64,000 bases of DNA from Saccopteryx bilineata (GCF_036850765.1 NC_089495.1:192713847-192777846); one strand, 5' to 3'. Counted from the stretch's first letter, positions 44,580 through 57,264 are shown. Notes: generated by a model not told the origin, from the sequence alone. Program-made: numbers and translations.

Positions 44580-44845
44580 TTTACCATACTAGGAGCTGAT
44601 ATTTATCAAGCACTTAGGATGAATCAAGCTGTGTTCTGAGCATGCTACATACATTAGCTCACGTATTCCTTCAGTAGCATTGATGGAGTTATTCTTTGTG
44701 TCCCACTTTACAGATGAGGAAACTGAGGCACAGAGAGGTTATGTCACATGCCTGGGGTCTCAGAGTGAGCAGAGGCTGAGCCAGGATGTGAACCAGCAGT
44801 GTGGTTCTGGGGTCCAAGCTTTTCACCACGCACTGTACTGCATCC
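44580..44845 (-). repeat. MIR
   Basis: 'ttatcaagcacttaggatga', 'gatgaggaaactgaggcaca' and 'gatgtgaaccagcagtgtgg' form a complete antisense MIR. Confidence 0.85.
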
Positions 44846-44960
44846 TTTGCTAATGGGTTAATTCAACATATTTACTGAGCACCTACTATGTGCTAATACC
44901 TATTTTTCTTTGTCTTTTCTCCACTTCATTCTTTTACTTCTTTCTTTCTTCCATTTTGTT

Positions 44961-45014
44961 CACCCACCCACCCATCCACCCATCCACCCATCCATCCATC
45001 CATCCATCCATCCA
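44961..45014. repeat. (CCAC/CCAT)n microsatellite
   Basis: CACC units grade into CATC units over 54 bp. Confidence 0.95.
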
Positions 45015-45539
45015 GTTAGTGTTTCCTAAAATTTTCTCATTCCTCTATCAGTCTCATGATTTTTTTTCAGATTTGTATACCTGCAATGTTTGTATAGCTG
45101 CAACATTATTTATATGCTATTTTTACTTGATCTGACCCTCCTCCCTTCTTAAAATCTTTAGTCTCATCTCAAGCAATAAAGCTTACGAGTCATGGGTTTG
45201 ATGTGGTAATAACCATAGTCGTTAATGTCAAAATAAAAATATTCATGAGTGTTGCCCTGCCGGCGCCTCTCCCCACATTGCTGGGCAGACCTGGGGAAAC
45301 CCGTCATGAGGCGAACACAAAGTTCTCGTCTTCACCCCAGGCCCGGGGTGGCTGGGGTGTTTTGGATGCGGATTTTCCACCTGGAGTGCAATGGGGACAG
45401 TGCCCCATGCTATGTGAGGAACCCTGCCTTAATGAACTCGTTAATGAATTCTGGGAGGTCACCAGAGATCACCTCTGGCTGGAGAGTCAGGGAAAGGAGA
45501 CATTTGAGCAGGAAGCCAACATAGAATTTTGTTTTTTGA

Positions 45540-46180
45540 TTTATCAAGTCATTTTTGAGTCCCTGATGCATGTGGGTCAGTGCTGGGCAGACAGGGTAAA
45601 CAGGGTGGGTGGGAGACACAGACCCAAGGAAGGAGGCGCGGATCACTTCAGACAGTGGTCAGGGCTGTGGCAACTGGGAAGCGGGAGTGATCGCATCAGA
45701 GGTGGGCCTAGGTGGGCTCTGTTAGCCAGGGCAGCCAGGGAAGGCCTAGCAGGAAGATGGCATTGCCACCGAATGATGGGAAGAAGAGTTCCTGGAGAGA
45801 GTTATTTGGGCAAAAGGAATAGCAAGTGCAAAGGTCCTGAGGTGTGAGGTGGGCGGGGCAGTGAGTGAGTAAGTAAGGAGTGGGCTGGGGCCAGCTCTTT
45901 CCTGACGGGTTGAGGAATTGGGTTTTTTTCCTAGGGTGCATCAGCCATTGAAGGGTTGAAAGCAGGAGAGGGATGTGGGTGGATTTTATTTTTAAGTGAC
46001 CCCCTGTTGCTGCATGGATTGGGGCAGGAGGCGCAGCAGGCAGACCAGGGAGGAGCACTGTGGTAGTTCAGGTGGGAGATGATGGTGGCCTTGACCATGG
46101 AGGTGGCAGAGAAGAGAGATTTAGAAGATGGGGTGAGCAGGACCTGCTGATGGTTGGCTGTGGGGGGAAGGACAGGAATC
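45540..46180 (-). repeat. L2, antisense
   Basis: 'cagccagggaaggcctagca', 'agcaagtgcaaaggtcctga', 'tgggagatgatggtggcctt' and 'aggtggcagagaagagag' run in antisense L2 order. Confidence 0.8.
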
Positions 46181-46594
46181 GGTGGGGACTCGTATGAGGC
46201 ACAGGTGGCGCTCCTCTCAGAGGCTGGCCCTGCACTGGCCGGACCCTGAGGGTGCCTCCCTCCTTGCACTTGCTGCTGCCCTGAGGACACTCCGGGGTTT
46301 CGGCTTGAGCGTCTGAGTGGGAGATGTGGAGGGAGAAGAGCTCTTTTTGCTCGAGCTCGGTGAAGGAGGATTCCCAAGGCATCTGTGGTTACCACAGCGG
46401 CGCTGGGACCCCGCCCCTCCTCTGAGCTCTGCACAAGTGGGTCTTTGTGGGGTTACCTCCTCCTATTCATTGGTGGACTAATGTTGTGGCTCTTTTTTCC
46501 CCTCCTGGACAAGATTTGTACTACTGTGACAGATTCATGTCGGAGAGGGAGAGGCTGAGTTGGGGGTGGCCCCAAATAGACTTGACACTGCACA

Positions 46595-47165
46595 GCAGTT
46601 CATGTATTCACTCCTTCATTCACGCAGAGATATTTTTTGAGTACCTGCCTGTCAGTCTAGGTTCTATGACAGTGAATGAGACTGAGAGTCCCCATCCTCA
46701 TGGAGCTGCATTTGGGTGGTGGTGGGGCACACAGTGAGCAAATAAACAAGTAAATACATGGAGTGCCAGTTGGTGATAAGTGACAGGGAGAAAACTATGG
46801 TAGGGACAGGGATAAGGAGTACAGGGGTGGGAGTGAATTCTTCTTAGGTGGGCTGAGCAGGAATGGCCTCCCAGAGCAGCAAGGTTTGAACAGAGATCTT
46901 GAAGGAGTGCGGGACTAGTGGTGGAGCTATGCTAGCACCTGGGGGAAAACATTCCAGGCCAAGGGAATAGTAAGTGCAAAGGCCCTGGTGCAGGAGGTTA
47001 TGCGGGGATGGTGGAGGCTGGTGTGGCTGGAGCAGCTTGTAAGGAGAGTGGCAAGAGATCAGGCCTGAGGTTAGAACGTTGGCCTTTATTCTCAGGGTGA
47101 TGGAAGCCACTGAAGCTGTTGGAGCAGAGAAGGGACACAACTCAGAGAGGCTGAGGTTGCATAGA
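46595..47165 (-). repeat. L2, antisense
   Basis: 'tattcactccttcattcacg', 'cccatcctcatggagctgca', 'caaggtttgaacagagatct', 'agtaagtgcaaaggccctgg' and 'ttggagcagagaagggacac' give one of the best-preserved L2 copies. Confidence 0.85.
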
Positions 47166-47284
47166 AGAATTAACTGATGAAGACAGCGTGAAGGAGCAGA
47201 GGAGCCCTCAAGTTATTAAAGGCTGGCATGTTTGATCCGGGCATGTGTCTACAAGAGGGACAGTGTGGGTGATTGCCGGTGGGT

Positions 47285-47530
47285 GGTGGTGGACAGGTCA
47301 GCATTTTGGGTGGCTGGCTGATAGCCTGGCTCTGCCACAGACCGGCTGTGAGATCCTGGGCCAGTGATGTACCCTCTGCAGCTCAGTTTTTTTTTTATCT
47401 GTACCATGAGGATAATAATAATCCCTACCTCTGAGGGGCTTGTGAGGATTAAATGAGATGTTATGTGAAAGTGCTTGGAACAGGGCCTGTGGGCCCATCC
47501 TCGGTGCTCAGGAAGAGCTTGCTGTTGATA
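47285..47530 (+). repeat. MIR
   Basis: 'gtgagatcctgggccagtga', 'gaggattaaatgagatgtta' and 'agtgcttggaacagggcctg' form a nearly full-length sense copy. Confidence 0.85.
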
Positions 47531-47874
47531 TTCTCCTCCTCCTCTCCCCTGCTCCTCCTCCTCTTCCTCCCTGCTTCCTCCCTCCTCCCTGCCTCCCCCA
47601 GAGAAGCCCATGGTGAGGACTAGGGTCAGGGTCTAGCCCAGAGGGTTGTCATGGCTGAAGGTAGACCGGGACTTGAGGAAGTAGATGCCAGATTTCACTG
47701 TGAGGATGGGGGATAATGGATGCCTGTTATCTGCCTTCATCCACGACACCTGAAGGATTTGTTTCATTCTGAGCTGGTGGTTATTTCGAAGCGGCGGACA
47801 TAGCTGGACTTCTGACTTCCTAGCTAATGTCAGGGTTTTATTAAATGCTTAGATGGTAGACTCTGTGTAGGTGA

Positions 47875-48130
47875 CTGAACACCCAAACCAAACTGACTTA
47901 AACAAGAGAGCGAGTGTAACAAATGGCTCTTGAAGCTAGGGCGTCCGCGTCAGGTACAGTTTGATCTAGCGGCACAGTGTCCATCACTTAGTTTCACTGT
48001 TCTTCCCGTTGGCTGCATTCTTCTGTACTGTGTGGCCCAGGTAGAGGATGGAGAACTGAATGCCCCTCAGTCAGCATTGGGGTGCTTTCCTTCCAAAAGG
48101 GGAAAAAGAAGCTGGTGGAAGAAGGCGAGG
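47875..48130. repeat. Unnamed old interspersed repeat (copy 4 of 4)
   Basis: 'caaaccaaactgacttaaac' and the following 'ttgatctagcggcac' block resemble 6490 and 32395. Confidence 0.35.
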
Positions 48131-49540
48131 TATCTGCTGTCGTTGCCGGAGCACTGAGCTTATTTATTTGAAAGCTGTTTGAGGTGGGGGTGGGAGGGCC
48201 TTTGGGTCTAAGCCCTGTGTTCTGCCACCGAGATTTCTGAAGGGCATGTGAGGCCTGCTTTCATGACTCATTCTTGGATGAATTCACTTCGCCAGGTTAC
48301 GTCATGTCCCCAAACATGTGCCCTCTGTCCTGCAGAAGGCTCAGGCTCTGGGACACTGCCTGCCTGTTCCTGTGTGGTGGCACACAGGGTTCCACGGCAG
48401 ATGCCTTCTTACCAGCGAAATGTTCCCGGCTTGAAGAATACTTCCTAGGGGCCTTTTAAATACATCAAGTGAATTACAGGTTCCGTTTGGGCCTGTCCCG
48501 CTCTTGGGGCCCCCGCTCCAGGGTCAGATGCTTTGGTGGCTGGGTGAGTTCATGGTGAAGTCTCTGGCAGTCCGCAGGCGACGTTTAGTCACCACATCGG
48601 CAGCCTTCCTCGTTTGTCTTTCCCTGGGTATTTGTGACTTCCCTAATTTTTAGGTTTCTTAAAAACAAAGAAAATAAAACAAACCACAGTCGTATTTCCA
48701 GACCCCAGCATCTGGTGGCCACTTGTAATTTGGGATGTTTGAAAAAGAAAAGTGTTTTGATCGTTTTTCAAAATTAGACTTTAAAAGTGTACCAGTGGGT
48801 ATTTCTACATGAGAAGTTTTCTTTATTCTTTTTAAACATTTTGCAACCAGACTTTCTTTTTAGGGGTTTCTTTAGTCTTTCCCCTCCCCTCCAGATCTGC
48901 TTATAAGATTCCTTGCAAAAAAAGAATATTTTTTTTTTTGTAAGAGGTTTTTTTAATTTTTTTTACTCTATATAAATTTATAACGCTGTGAATAGCATTA
49001 TAAGAGCAAGTGAGGTAGGGAGTGGTGCCCAGACCTTTCAAACACTCTGTTGTGGATCCTGGTTGGCCGGGGGCTCTCTGCGGCCAACGGGCATCTGGGC
49101 ATCTGTTGCGACTTCAAACACTTGTCACGTATGATGTTTGGGATTCAGCTTTTTTTTTTTTTTTTTTTAAATAAAGGACCTTTATGATGCCTTTAACAGA
49201 ACTTATTGGCCAGTCAGACCCAACTTTTACCTGATTCTGAGATGGGTACATTCAGAGGTGACAGGTAGTCCCGTGATCTGGGCAGGCAGACACAGCTGTC
49301 TGTTTCCAGGTTTAAAGGGTTCTCCCCACCTCTCTTCTTGGAGGGCTTGGGGCTGATGGGAGTCGGTAGGGACCCAGCCCTCACCACCATGGTGGGCAGG
49401 GAGTGGCTGGCCACCAGTGAGGCCCAGGGGATGAATCCCCAAAGGGTCACCAGCATGCTGTGTTCCAGGGAGCTTCTGAGAGGTTCTCAGAGTGTGGGGC
49501 GGGGAGTGCGGGCTGGGAGGGTCATGGGTCATCAGACAGA
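48130..49540. other. Apparently unique intronic sequence with T-rich runs
   Basis: No exon or named repeat found. T-rich stretches lie at about 48929-48965 and 49150-49168; the latter is followed by aaataaagg, which resembles the tail of an old antisense insertion. Confidence 0.35.
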
Positions 49541-49552
49541 GATGCTATGACC

Positions 49553-49760
49553 CCCCCCAGTGACCTCTTGCCCTTTCCACTCCTTCTCTCCCCCTCCCCC
49601 TCTATCTTCTCTCTCTCCCCTCCGACTCCTCCCCCTCTTCTCTCTTTCCTCTTTCCATTCTCCCCCATTTCTCCTCTCTTTCCTGTTCCCCTTTCCCTTC
49701 CCTCTCTCTCTCCTTTCTCTCATCTCCTACCCATCTCTCTTTTCTCCCTCATCCCTTTTA
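49553..49760. repeat. Pyrimidine-rich tract, about 200 bp
   Basis: Almost pure C/T on the + strand with few purines. Irregular mix of CTCT, CCCT and TTCC units. It produces purine-coded artefact frames on the minus strand. Confidence 0.9.
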
Positions 49761-49769
49761 AATTCTGGT

Positions 49770-51780
49770 CCTTCACTGCTTTGCTCTCCGTGTCCCCTGC
49801 GTGGCATGTGTGGGCCATGGGTGCTGGGGTCTCTGCAGGGTGAATCCGGAAGTAGGTTGGTTTTCTTCCTCTGAGGATGGTCATTCGCCTTCCAAAGGGG
49901 TCTTACCACTTGTCCTCCCACCTTCAGCCTGGCACAAGGCCCCTTTCCCAGGGAACTGTGTGCAAACCTGGATTCTTGTGTCTGCTGAGTCTGAGTTCAG
50001 CCTCCTCCTCCCCTGCCTTCCTTCAGAGTCACCCCCCCACCCCCACTCCCGTCATCGTGTCTGAAAAATCTCCACTCCTTCCCCAGCTTTACCCCTGACA
50101 TATGTATCTGTTGGCTTGTTGCTCATCTGTCTCCCTTTACTAGGAGTAAGCTCTAAGTTTCTCTTGTTCCCTGCGTCTCCATTGCCCAGCCCATGGTAGG
50201 GGCTCATGGATATTTGTGGAATATATGCGCTGGGGCTACTGGCTGGGGCCTGAATATCAGGCGGGCGGAGGTCATGAAGGTCAACCTCAAAGGCCCAGAG
50301 AGGCCAGCCGTGTGGGATGAGCTTTTGCAGTCGCTGAGGAGGCTGAGGGTCAATTCTGCAGGGTCGGAGGAGACGCCCCAGAGCTTGCATATCAGCAGTG
50401 ATTCCTGAGCTCGAAACTGGCCAGGACAGCTCTGCCCTCCTGGTGCCTGGCCCCTGGCAGGGGTTGCGGGAGTTCTGGGCCACCACAGTGGCTGCAGCCA
50501 TGCCTAAGCACCACTGGGGCGGAGTCCCGAAGCCATTTTCCTGGGGTAGTGTGGACAGCGCAGGGCGCCAGCAGCCCTTAGTTTCCTGAGCATTTTTTAT
50601 GAATGAGTCTTAAATGGTGCTCCCGGCCTGCTATTGGCCCTCACCTGCCGACCTCTAGCTGGCCTGTTAGGGGAAAGCCCCCGGCAGGGTACTCAGGCAG
50701 ATCAGCACTTTTTAAAATAGTATATAAACTTGATTGAGATCTAACTTATACCTCATTTAAAGGCAACAGCTTTATGAGATGTCACAAGGATGGGCCCACT
50801 GGTGACAGGCTGGGGAGCTGACAAGGCCGCTGTGGGGTCAGGCGGCTGCCGGAGAGGATGCCAGACACATCCCCCCAAGGCTTCACGCCTGACAATCCAC
50901 TTGGTTTCCTTTCTGGTGGGTTTGTGGATTCCTGCGGGCAAATCAGCGTCTGGCTCCCAGGGAAGAGGTTTCTCCAGGGAGTATTTAGGATACAGTGGCA
51001 ACTTGGTGTGGAATTCTAAGGATCAGCAGAGGGAATCAAGTGGTGATTGTCCTCCACAGGGGAGGCATCTGTGTTTTTTTTTTCTGATATAATTCAGTGA
51101 TTGCGTGATCTGATGCCATTCACCTCAGGTTGCTCTGAACAGTGCAGCGATCAAGAGTATGATGATCAAGTGGCATTTTGCAGAAAATGTGAGAGCCCGT
51201 TTTTGTTCTCACGCGTGCCTGTCCGTGACGGGCAGGCTACGTCCGCTGGAACCTTCCTATCTTGTCTCTTCCCTCCGCCGTTCGTTCTCCCATGCGGTGC
51301 GAACGGGTCTGCCCACCAGGCCTTCGTGTGTGTTTACAGCTTTGCCTGGCAGCTGGGGGTTGTTTCCCCGCAGCACTTTCATCGATGTCATGAAATCCAT
51401 CATCTTTTGCAAGACTTGCAGTTTCACTCTGCCAGGGATTACTTTCATTTTGCCTGGTATCCTGACCTTGGCATATTCAGGAGAGCCGGAACCGAGAAGA
51501 CATGAATGTTAAGCAGGGTGAGCTGTCCGGGGAATGTTTTTAGAAGCAGTCAGCTTGTTAGGAATAGTTGGAAGACACGATGGTATTTCTCCCTGAGTTG
51601 ACTTGGATAACACAGAGGAGCATTGTAGGATGTGTCTCTGTCCTGCAGAAGTTGAAGAGGAGTGGAGGGGACCGGTCCTACTCCTGAAACAAGCAGGGAC
51701 GATTAAGGGGCGGTGACAGGAGCCATGGACTCCTGCTTGTCCCCTGTGCCACCGCTCAGTCTCCTTTGTTGATTCTTCTG
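49770..51780. other. Mostly unique intronic sequence
   Basis: No exon recognised. A short antisense L1M scrap may lie at 50705-50795 ('ttgattgagatctaacttat'). Frames at 50052-50501 (minus) and 51101-51512 (plus) have no recognisable protein similarity. Confidence 0.35.
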
Positions 51781-51784
51781 CTCC

Positions 51785-52680
51785 TCTTTAGCTCTGATTG
51801 TCGGGGCATGCCAGGCTCAGCCTGGGGACCCCTTTTCTTTCCAGTGGTCTCATTTCTCCTCTGGGTTTCTCATCCCAGTTAATGTTAGCTCCACCCTTCC
51901 AGTTGCTCAGGCCAAAAACTTGGGAGTCACTATTGATCCTCTCCTTCAGTCACCCTGGTGTCCAATCCAGTGGCAAATCCCATTGGTCAGTCTTCAAATC
52001 ATCTAATTCTCACCTCCTTTCTTGCCACCATCTTATTTAACCATTTACTGTGCTTTCTACATGCTGATACAGGGTTACCGCATTCATGCACTGGAAAATA
52101 GTATCTCCATCTGTCTTCATAAAACCCTGCCAGGTATGCATTCTTTTCATCTTCATTTTATAAATGAGGACATTGAAGTTCAGGGAGGGTAAACCCCTTA
52201 CCCAAGGTCACACAGCCAGTTAAGTAGTTAAGTGGCAGACCCGAGATCTGAACCCATGCCACCTGCCACCAGAGACGGTGCTTTAACCAACACGCTGGGT
52301 TAAATCCCTCTCATCTTTTGCCTGGGCTGTGGCAGTAGAGCTGGCAACATTGTCTACACACTCCTGTCTCCACAGCAGACAAAGGGATCAGCTGATGTCA
52401 CAGCAGGATACCCGTCTGCTCACTATTCTTCCCTGGGATACCCCGCCCCCCACTGCAGGGTTCCTCATCACACTTAAAGTAAAAGCCAGAGTCCTTCATA
52501 ATGACCTTACTGCTCCACGGACCCTCTGAGCACACACAGTCCTGCCTTTGGTTGCCTGTCTGTGGTGTCCCTCTGCCTGGAAAACCCTTTCCTCAGATAC
52601 CCGATGGCTTGTACCCATCACTCTTTCTGTTTTCTGCTCAAATTTTACTCTGACCCTTCCTGACCAGCCGTTATTTTAAG
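51785..52680 (+). repeat. L2, sense, split by a MIR
   Basis: 'ttgctcaggccaaaaacttg' (about 51903) and 'gtccaatccagtggcaaatc' on the left; 'tgggctgtggcagtagagct' and 'aagtaaaagccagagtcctt' on the right of the MIR. Confidence 0.8.
52030..52300 (-). repeat. MIR inside L2
   Basis: 'aaccatttactgtgctttct', 'ataaatgaggacattgaagt', 'aaggtcacacagccagttaa' and 'gagatctgaacccatgccac' are antisense MIR. Confidence 0.8.
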
Positions 52681-52939
52681 TCAGATCATTGCAAACGTAC
52701 TCTCCAAACATGCTGAGAATCCTTCTCGCCACTTTAATAGGATAGACGTGGACACATGGCCCAAATCTTCCTTTTTTCTTTGCTGACAGTTGACTGAGTG
52801 GCCTACGAGGGCACCGAGACTTAGTAGGGCAAGTGCTTGCCAGTGACTGTGTGGCTAGGTTGAGGCACACATGGCCCCACAGCCCAAGTCTCCTGATTCT
52901 TGCCCTCTGGACCTTTGTATAGTATGCGTTCATCACCAT

Positions 52940-53250
52940 CTATCATTGGGTAGGTCATTTAAACTCTCTGGACTTCAGTTTTCTCATCTGTAAAATGTGG
53001 ATGATGATGGTACTCACCAGTGGGATTAGTGTGAAAAGTGTGTTAATACATGTAAAGTGCACAGACTCTGATCTAGTTATAATTCTACTGTTTGTGTGAC
53101 TGTAGATAAGTTATTTTACTTCTCTGAGCCTCAGCTTCCTCATCTGTAAAAGGGGCTGATAATAGAGTTAGGGTTATTGAGAGAATCACACGCAGGAATT
53201 TCTGTAAAGCATTTACAAGGCATCCAGTAACTTCCAATACATGTTAGATT
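52940..53250 (+). repeat. Two tandem MIRs
   Basis: 'cagttttctcatctgtaaaa' at about 52976 and 'cagcttcctcatctgtaaaa' at about 53131 show two sense MIR cores in a row. Confidence 0.8.
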
Positions 53251-54105
53251 ATCAACATGATCATTATTTACACTAGCCTGATGTGTGTGCTGTTTTGAAC
53301 TTTTTCAGGGCACTTTTTGAGCTTCAGGACTTCCCTTTGAGAAGTTCAGTGTCTATGTGGTCATTCCCATTTTATAGGTGGGGAAACTGAGTCCCTTAGA
53401 AATTCACTGACTTCTTGCAGTCGCCGGGCTGTGCAGTAGAGCGTTCCAGCAGGTCAGCAGCCCGAGCCCTGGCAAGCAGACCACCCATAGATTACTTGAT
53501 CTTCCATGGGAGAATAATAGAACAGGCCTTCCCCCTTTGAAGCTAACCTCAAATTAGAGGGGTCCTGGGGGGCGGGGCCTCCTGGCAAGTGGTTGACTTT
53601 CTGGCACAAGGAGTGTGGGAAGTGGGGGAGAGGCTCCATGGACATGTGGCTGGGGTATGTGGGTGGGTGTGTCCCTGGCAAAGGAGGCATTCCCAGGACC
53701 TGCCCAGGAGGGGAGGGGGTCCTGTTGTCACATACAGATTTCCTTTCTCATTCTGTTGAGCATTTCCTTACTTGTTGGTACTGCAGGATATGCCAGGCTC
53801 ACCTCATATTTTTCCTCTCCTGGCTTTGGAATCAACCAGTTATCCAATGGGCTCTGGTTCTTCTTATCGGTGGATAGATGGTGTTTAGAAACCTAGATCT
53901 CGTTCTGGGTGTGCTCATTGCTGCTGCGCATCTAGGCCCCTTCAGTGGATAGAGTTAGGAAGTGCTCAGAGGTGGGCAAGACTTACAGTTGTGAGTACCT
54001 GAAATGCAGTTTATTCTTGTATTACTAGTTATTCTTTAATTATTGTATTATTTATCTGTGTCATTTGTCTTATTATTATTGCTTTTATTTTATACCCTCA
54101 CTTAT

Positions 54106-54459
54106 TTTTTTTAATTGGATAGCTGTTTTATTTATTTTATTTTATTTTATAGAGACAGAGATTCAGAGAGAGGGATAAATAGGGACAGACAGACAGGAAT
54201 GGAGAGAGATGAGAAGCATCAATTATTAGTTTTTCGTTGCAACACCTTAGTTGTTCATTGATTGCTTTCTCATATGTGCCTTGATCGTGGGGCTACAGCA
54301 GACCGAGTAACCCCTTGCTCAAGCCAGCGACCTTGGGTCCAACCTGGTGAGCTTTTGCTCAAACCAAATGAGGCCACACTCAAGCTGATGACCTCGGGGT
54401 CTCGAACCTGGGTCCTCTGCATCCCAGTCCGACGCTCTATCCACTGCGTCTGGTCAGGC
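54106..54459 (-). mobile_element. tRNA-derived SINE, family D (long)
   Basis: Perfect target duplication tataccctcacttat (54091-54105 and 54460-54474). The right end has 'gggtctcgaacctgggtcc' (B box) and 'ctctatccactgcg'. The body repeats 'accttgggtccaacctggtg'-type blocks, and the left end has 'gagagatgagaagcatcaat'. Confidence 0.95.
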
Positions 54460-54639
54460 TATACCCTCACTTATGATATATCTTTTAGGTAATGATGGCT
54501 GGTAATGTAACGAACAGCTATAAACCTACTTTTGCCCACCTCATATGTGGTCTGTTAATTCATGCGTGCACACATGCGTATTTCTGTGTCATTCTACCTG
54601 TGTGTCCATTTTAAAAAGCCTTCATCTGTATTGATACCT

Positions 54640-56470
54640 AGTGTGGGATTTGTAAAAAGGTTTAATTTATAAAATTTATGTATAATAAAAATGACTGTTT
54701 TGGAGGTATAGAGTCATGTTCCTATATTGCAATCTGGATAAAGAACAGCTCCATCACCCAGAAATCTCCCGTATCTATAACCCCTGACAGCCACTCATCT
54801 GGTTTCTGTCCCTATAGTTTTGCCTTTCCTAGAACATATATAGGCCACAGGAATGGAATTATACAGCACGCAGTCTTGTGAGGCTGGTTTCTTTCATTCC
54901 ACGCTTTGAGATTCATCTACTTGGTCGAGTGTATCAATAGTTTGTTCCTTTTCATTGCTGAGCAGTGTCAAATTTTTGGGATATGCCACTGTGTTTATCC
55001 ATTCCACCCATCGAAGGACACATTGTTTCCAATTTTGGGCAATTATAATTAGACTATAAACATTTGTGTACAAATTTCTGTGTGAACAGAAGTTTCTATT
55101 TGTCTAGGGTACATGCCCAGGAGTGGGGCCATATGTTAAGTGGATGTGTAACTTTGTGAGAAATGGCCAAATTTTTCTCCAAAGTTGTTGTACCATTTCA
55201 CATTCCCACAGGCAGAGGTCCTGTGGTTTCACATCCTGTCTGCACTTGCTATTGTCAAGAATTTTTAAAGCCACTCTCAGAAATATAATGTTCTTTCACT
55301 GTGGTTTTAATTTACATTTCTTGAATGGCCAGTGATGTTGAATGTCTTTTCATGTGCATATTTATTGTCCGTATATCCTCTTTGTTGAAGTGTATGTTCC
55401 GGTCTTTAGCCATTTTTTTTTAAACTGGGTTCTTTGTTTTCTTCCTATTGAATTTAGAGTTATATTCTAAATGCAGATCCCTTGTCAGATATGTCATTTG
55501 CAGATATTTTCTCCCATTTTGTAGCTGGTCTTTTCATTCTCTTAGCAGTGTCTTTTGCATTGCAAAAGTTTTAAATTTTAATTAAAAAAAAATTTTTTTT
55601 TTGTATATTTTTCTGAAGCCAGAAATAGGGAGGCAGTCAGACAGACTCCTGCATGCGCCCGACTGGGATCCACCCAGCACGCCCACCAGGGGGCGATGCT
55701 TTGCCCATCTGGGGCGTCGCTCTGCTGCAACCAGAGCCATTCTAGCGCCTGAGGCAGAGGCCACAGAGCCATCCTCAGCACCCGGGCCAACGTTGCTCCA
55801 ATGGAGCCTTGGCTGCGGGAGGGGAAAAGAGAGAGAGGAAGGAGAGGGGGAGGGGTAGAGAAGCAAATAGGCGCCTCTCCTGTGTGCCCTGGCTGGGAAT
55901 CGAACCCAGGACTCCTGCACACCAGGCTGATGCTCTACCACCGAGCCAATCGGCCAGGGCCAAAGTTTTAAATTTTAATTGACTGCTTGTTTTCTGTCAT
56001 GGATCTTGCTTTTAATGTTGTATCTGAGAACTTTTTGCTTATCCTCAGGCCACAAAGATTTTCTCCTGTTTTCTTCTAAAAGTTTTATAGTTTTACATTT
56101 AGATCTGTGATCCACTTTGAATTGACTTTTGTATAAACTGTGTAGTTTAGGTTGAAGTTCATTAATTTGCATAGGATGTCAGCTGTTCTGCACCATCTAT
56201 TGAAAAGTCTATTCTTTCTCCATTGAATCTGACTTTGTCATGAATCAAATGGCCACATTTGTATGGGTCTATTTTTGGACTCTGTTCCGTTCCTTTGATC
56301 TATGTATCTGACTGACCTTTGGCCAGGACCGTACTATCCTGATTACAATAACTTCAGAGTATGTAATTCTCAAAATTAAACAGATGTGAATCCTCCAACA
56401 TTGTTCTTTTTCAAAATCATGTTGGCTAGTCTTGTTTCTTTGCTTTTCATCTACATTTCAGAAGTAGCTA
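54640..56470 (-). repeat. L1 ORF2 end and 3' region, antisense, split by a SINE
   Basis: 'gtttatccattccacccatc', 'tacatgcccaggagtggggc', 'gtaccatttcacattcccac' and 'cttctaaaagttttatagtt' (about 56074) are the antisense of L1 3' sequence; further right it passes into the end of ORF2. No frame is intact. Confidence 0.85.
55584..55961 (-). mobile_element. tRNA-derived SINE, family C, in the L1
   Basis: Perfect 19-bp target duplication aaagttttaaattttaatt (55565-55583 and 55962-55980). It lacks one of the two tandem 'cccaccagggg' blocks seen in the other copies. Confidence 0.95.
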
Positions 56471-56664
56471 GCACAGAGCTTTCACAATTGGAAAAATTGT
56501 CACAAAAATCAAAACTTCCAGTTTCTCTTGGAAAACAGGGGGCTCTGGCTCTATTTCTGACAGCGACTGGAGCAGAGTAGTAGCTGCCCCATTAGAGGAG
56601 CATTTGTTCTGCAGTTTGCCGCAGTCCCCACACTGCCCTATTTTACTACACCTGGCCAGCCCCA
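56470..56664. repeat. Unnamed old repeat, shared with 25260-25560
   Basis: Carries the same 'cagtttgccgcagtccccac' block as the earlier copy, after AT-rich sequence with 'ttgtcacaaaaatcaaaact'. Confidence 0.4.
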
Positions 56665-56678
56665 CTCATTCATGTTCT

Positions 56679-57078
56679 TTTTTTTTTTTTTTTTGCATTT
56701 TTCTGAAGCTGGAAACAGGGAGAGACAGTCAGACAGACTCCCGCATGCGCCCGGCCGGGATCCACCCGGCACGCCCACCATGGGGCGACACTCTGCCCAC
56801 CAGGGGGCGATGCTCTGCCCATCCTGGGCATCGCCATGTTGCGACCAGAGCCACTCTAGCGCCTGAGGCAGAGGCCACAGAGCCATCCCCAGCGCCCGGG
56901 CCATCTTTGCTCCAATGGAGCCTTGGCTGCGGGAGGGGAAGAGAGAGACAGAGAGGAAGGCGCGGCGGAGGGGTGGAGAAGCAAATGGGCGCTTCTCCTG
57001 TGTGCCCTGGCCAGGAATCGAACCCGGGTCCTCCGCACGCTAGGCCGACGCTCTACCGCTGAGCCAACCGGCCAGGGC
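56679..57078 (-). mobile_element. tRNA-derived SINE, family C, full length
   Basis: Target duplication tcattcatgttct at 56666-56678 and 57079-57091. The A and B boxes (57003-57070 region, antisense) are intact and CpG-rich. Among the youngest-looking copies in the window. Confidence 0.95.
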
Positions 57079-57264
57079 TCATTCATGTTCTGAGCACGGT
57101 TTCTGTAGGCTTTGGTGTTGGCAGCCCCTGGTGAAGACATCTTGGGCACCTCTGGCTGTGGAATCTGAAATACTGATAATCCTGATGGTAATGATGGTAA
57201 TGTGATTGTGCAGGAGCCATAACGTTTGCAGCCAGAGCTATGTTTTTGGTGCTATTTCTTCTCT

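Noticed and set aside
44961..45014. Regularly repeated short units that might suggest a CRISPR-like array
   Set aside because: They are tetranucleotide microsatellites with no spacers, in a mammalian genome.
45203..45847. 214-codon plus-strand frame
   Set aside because: Its right half is antisense L2 and its left half has no protein similarity I recognise. No splice or promoter evidence.
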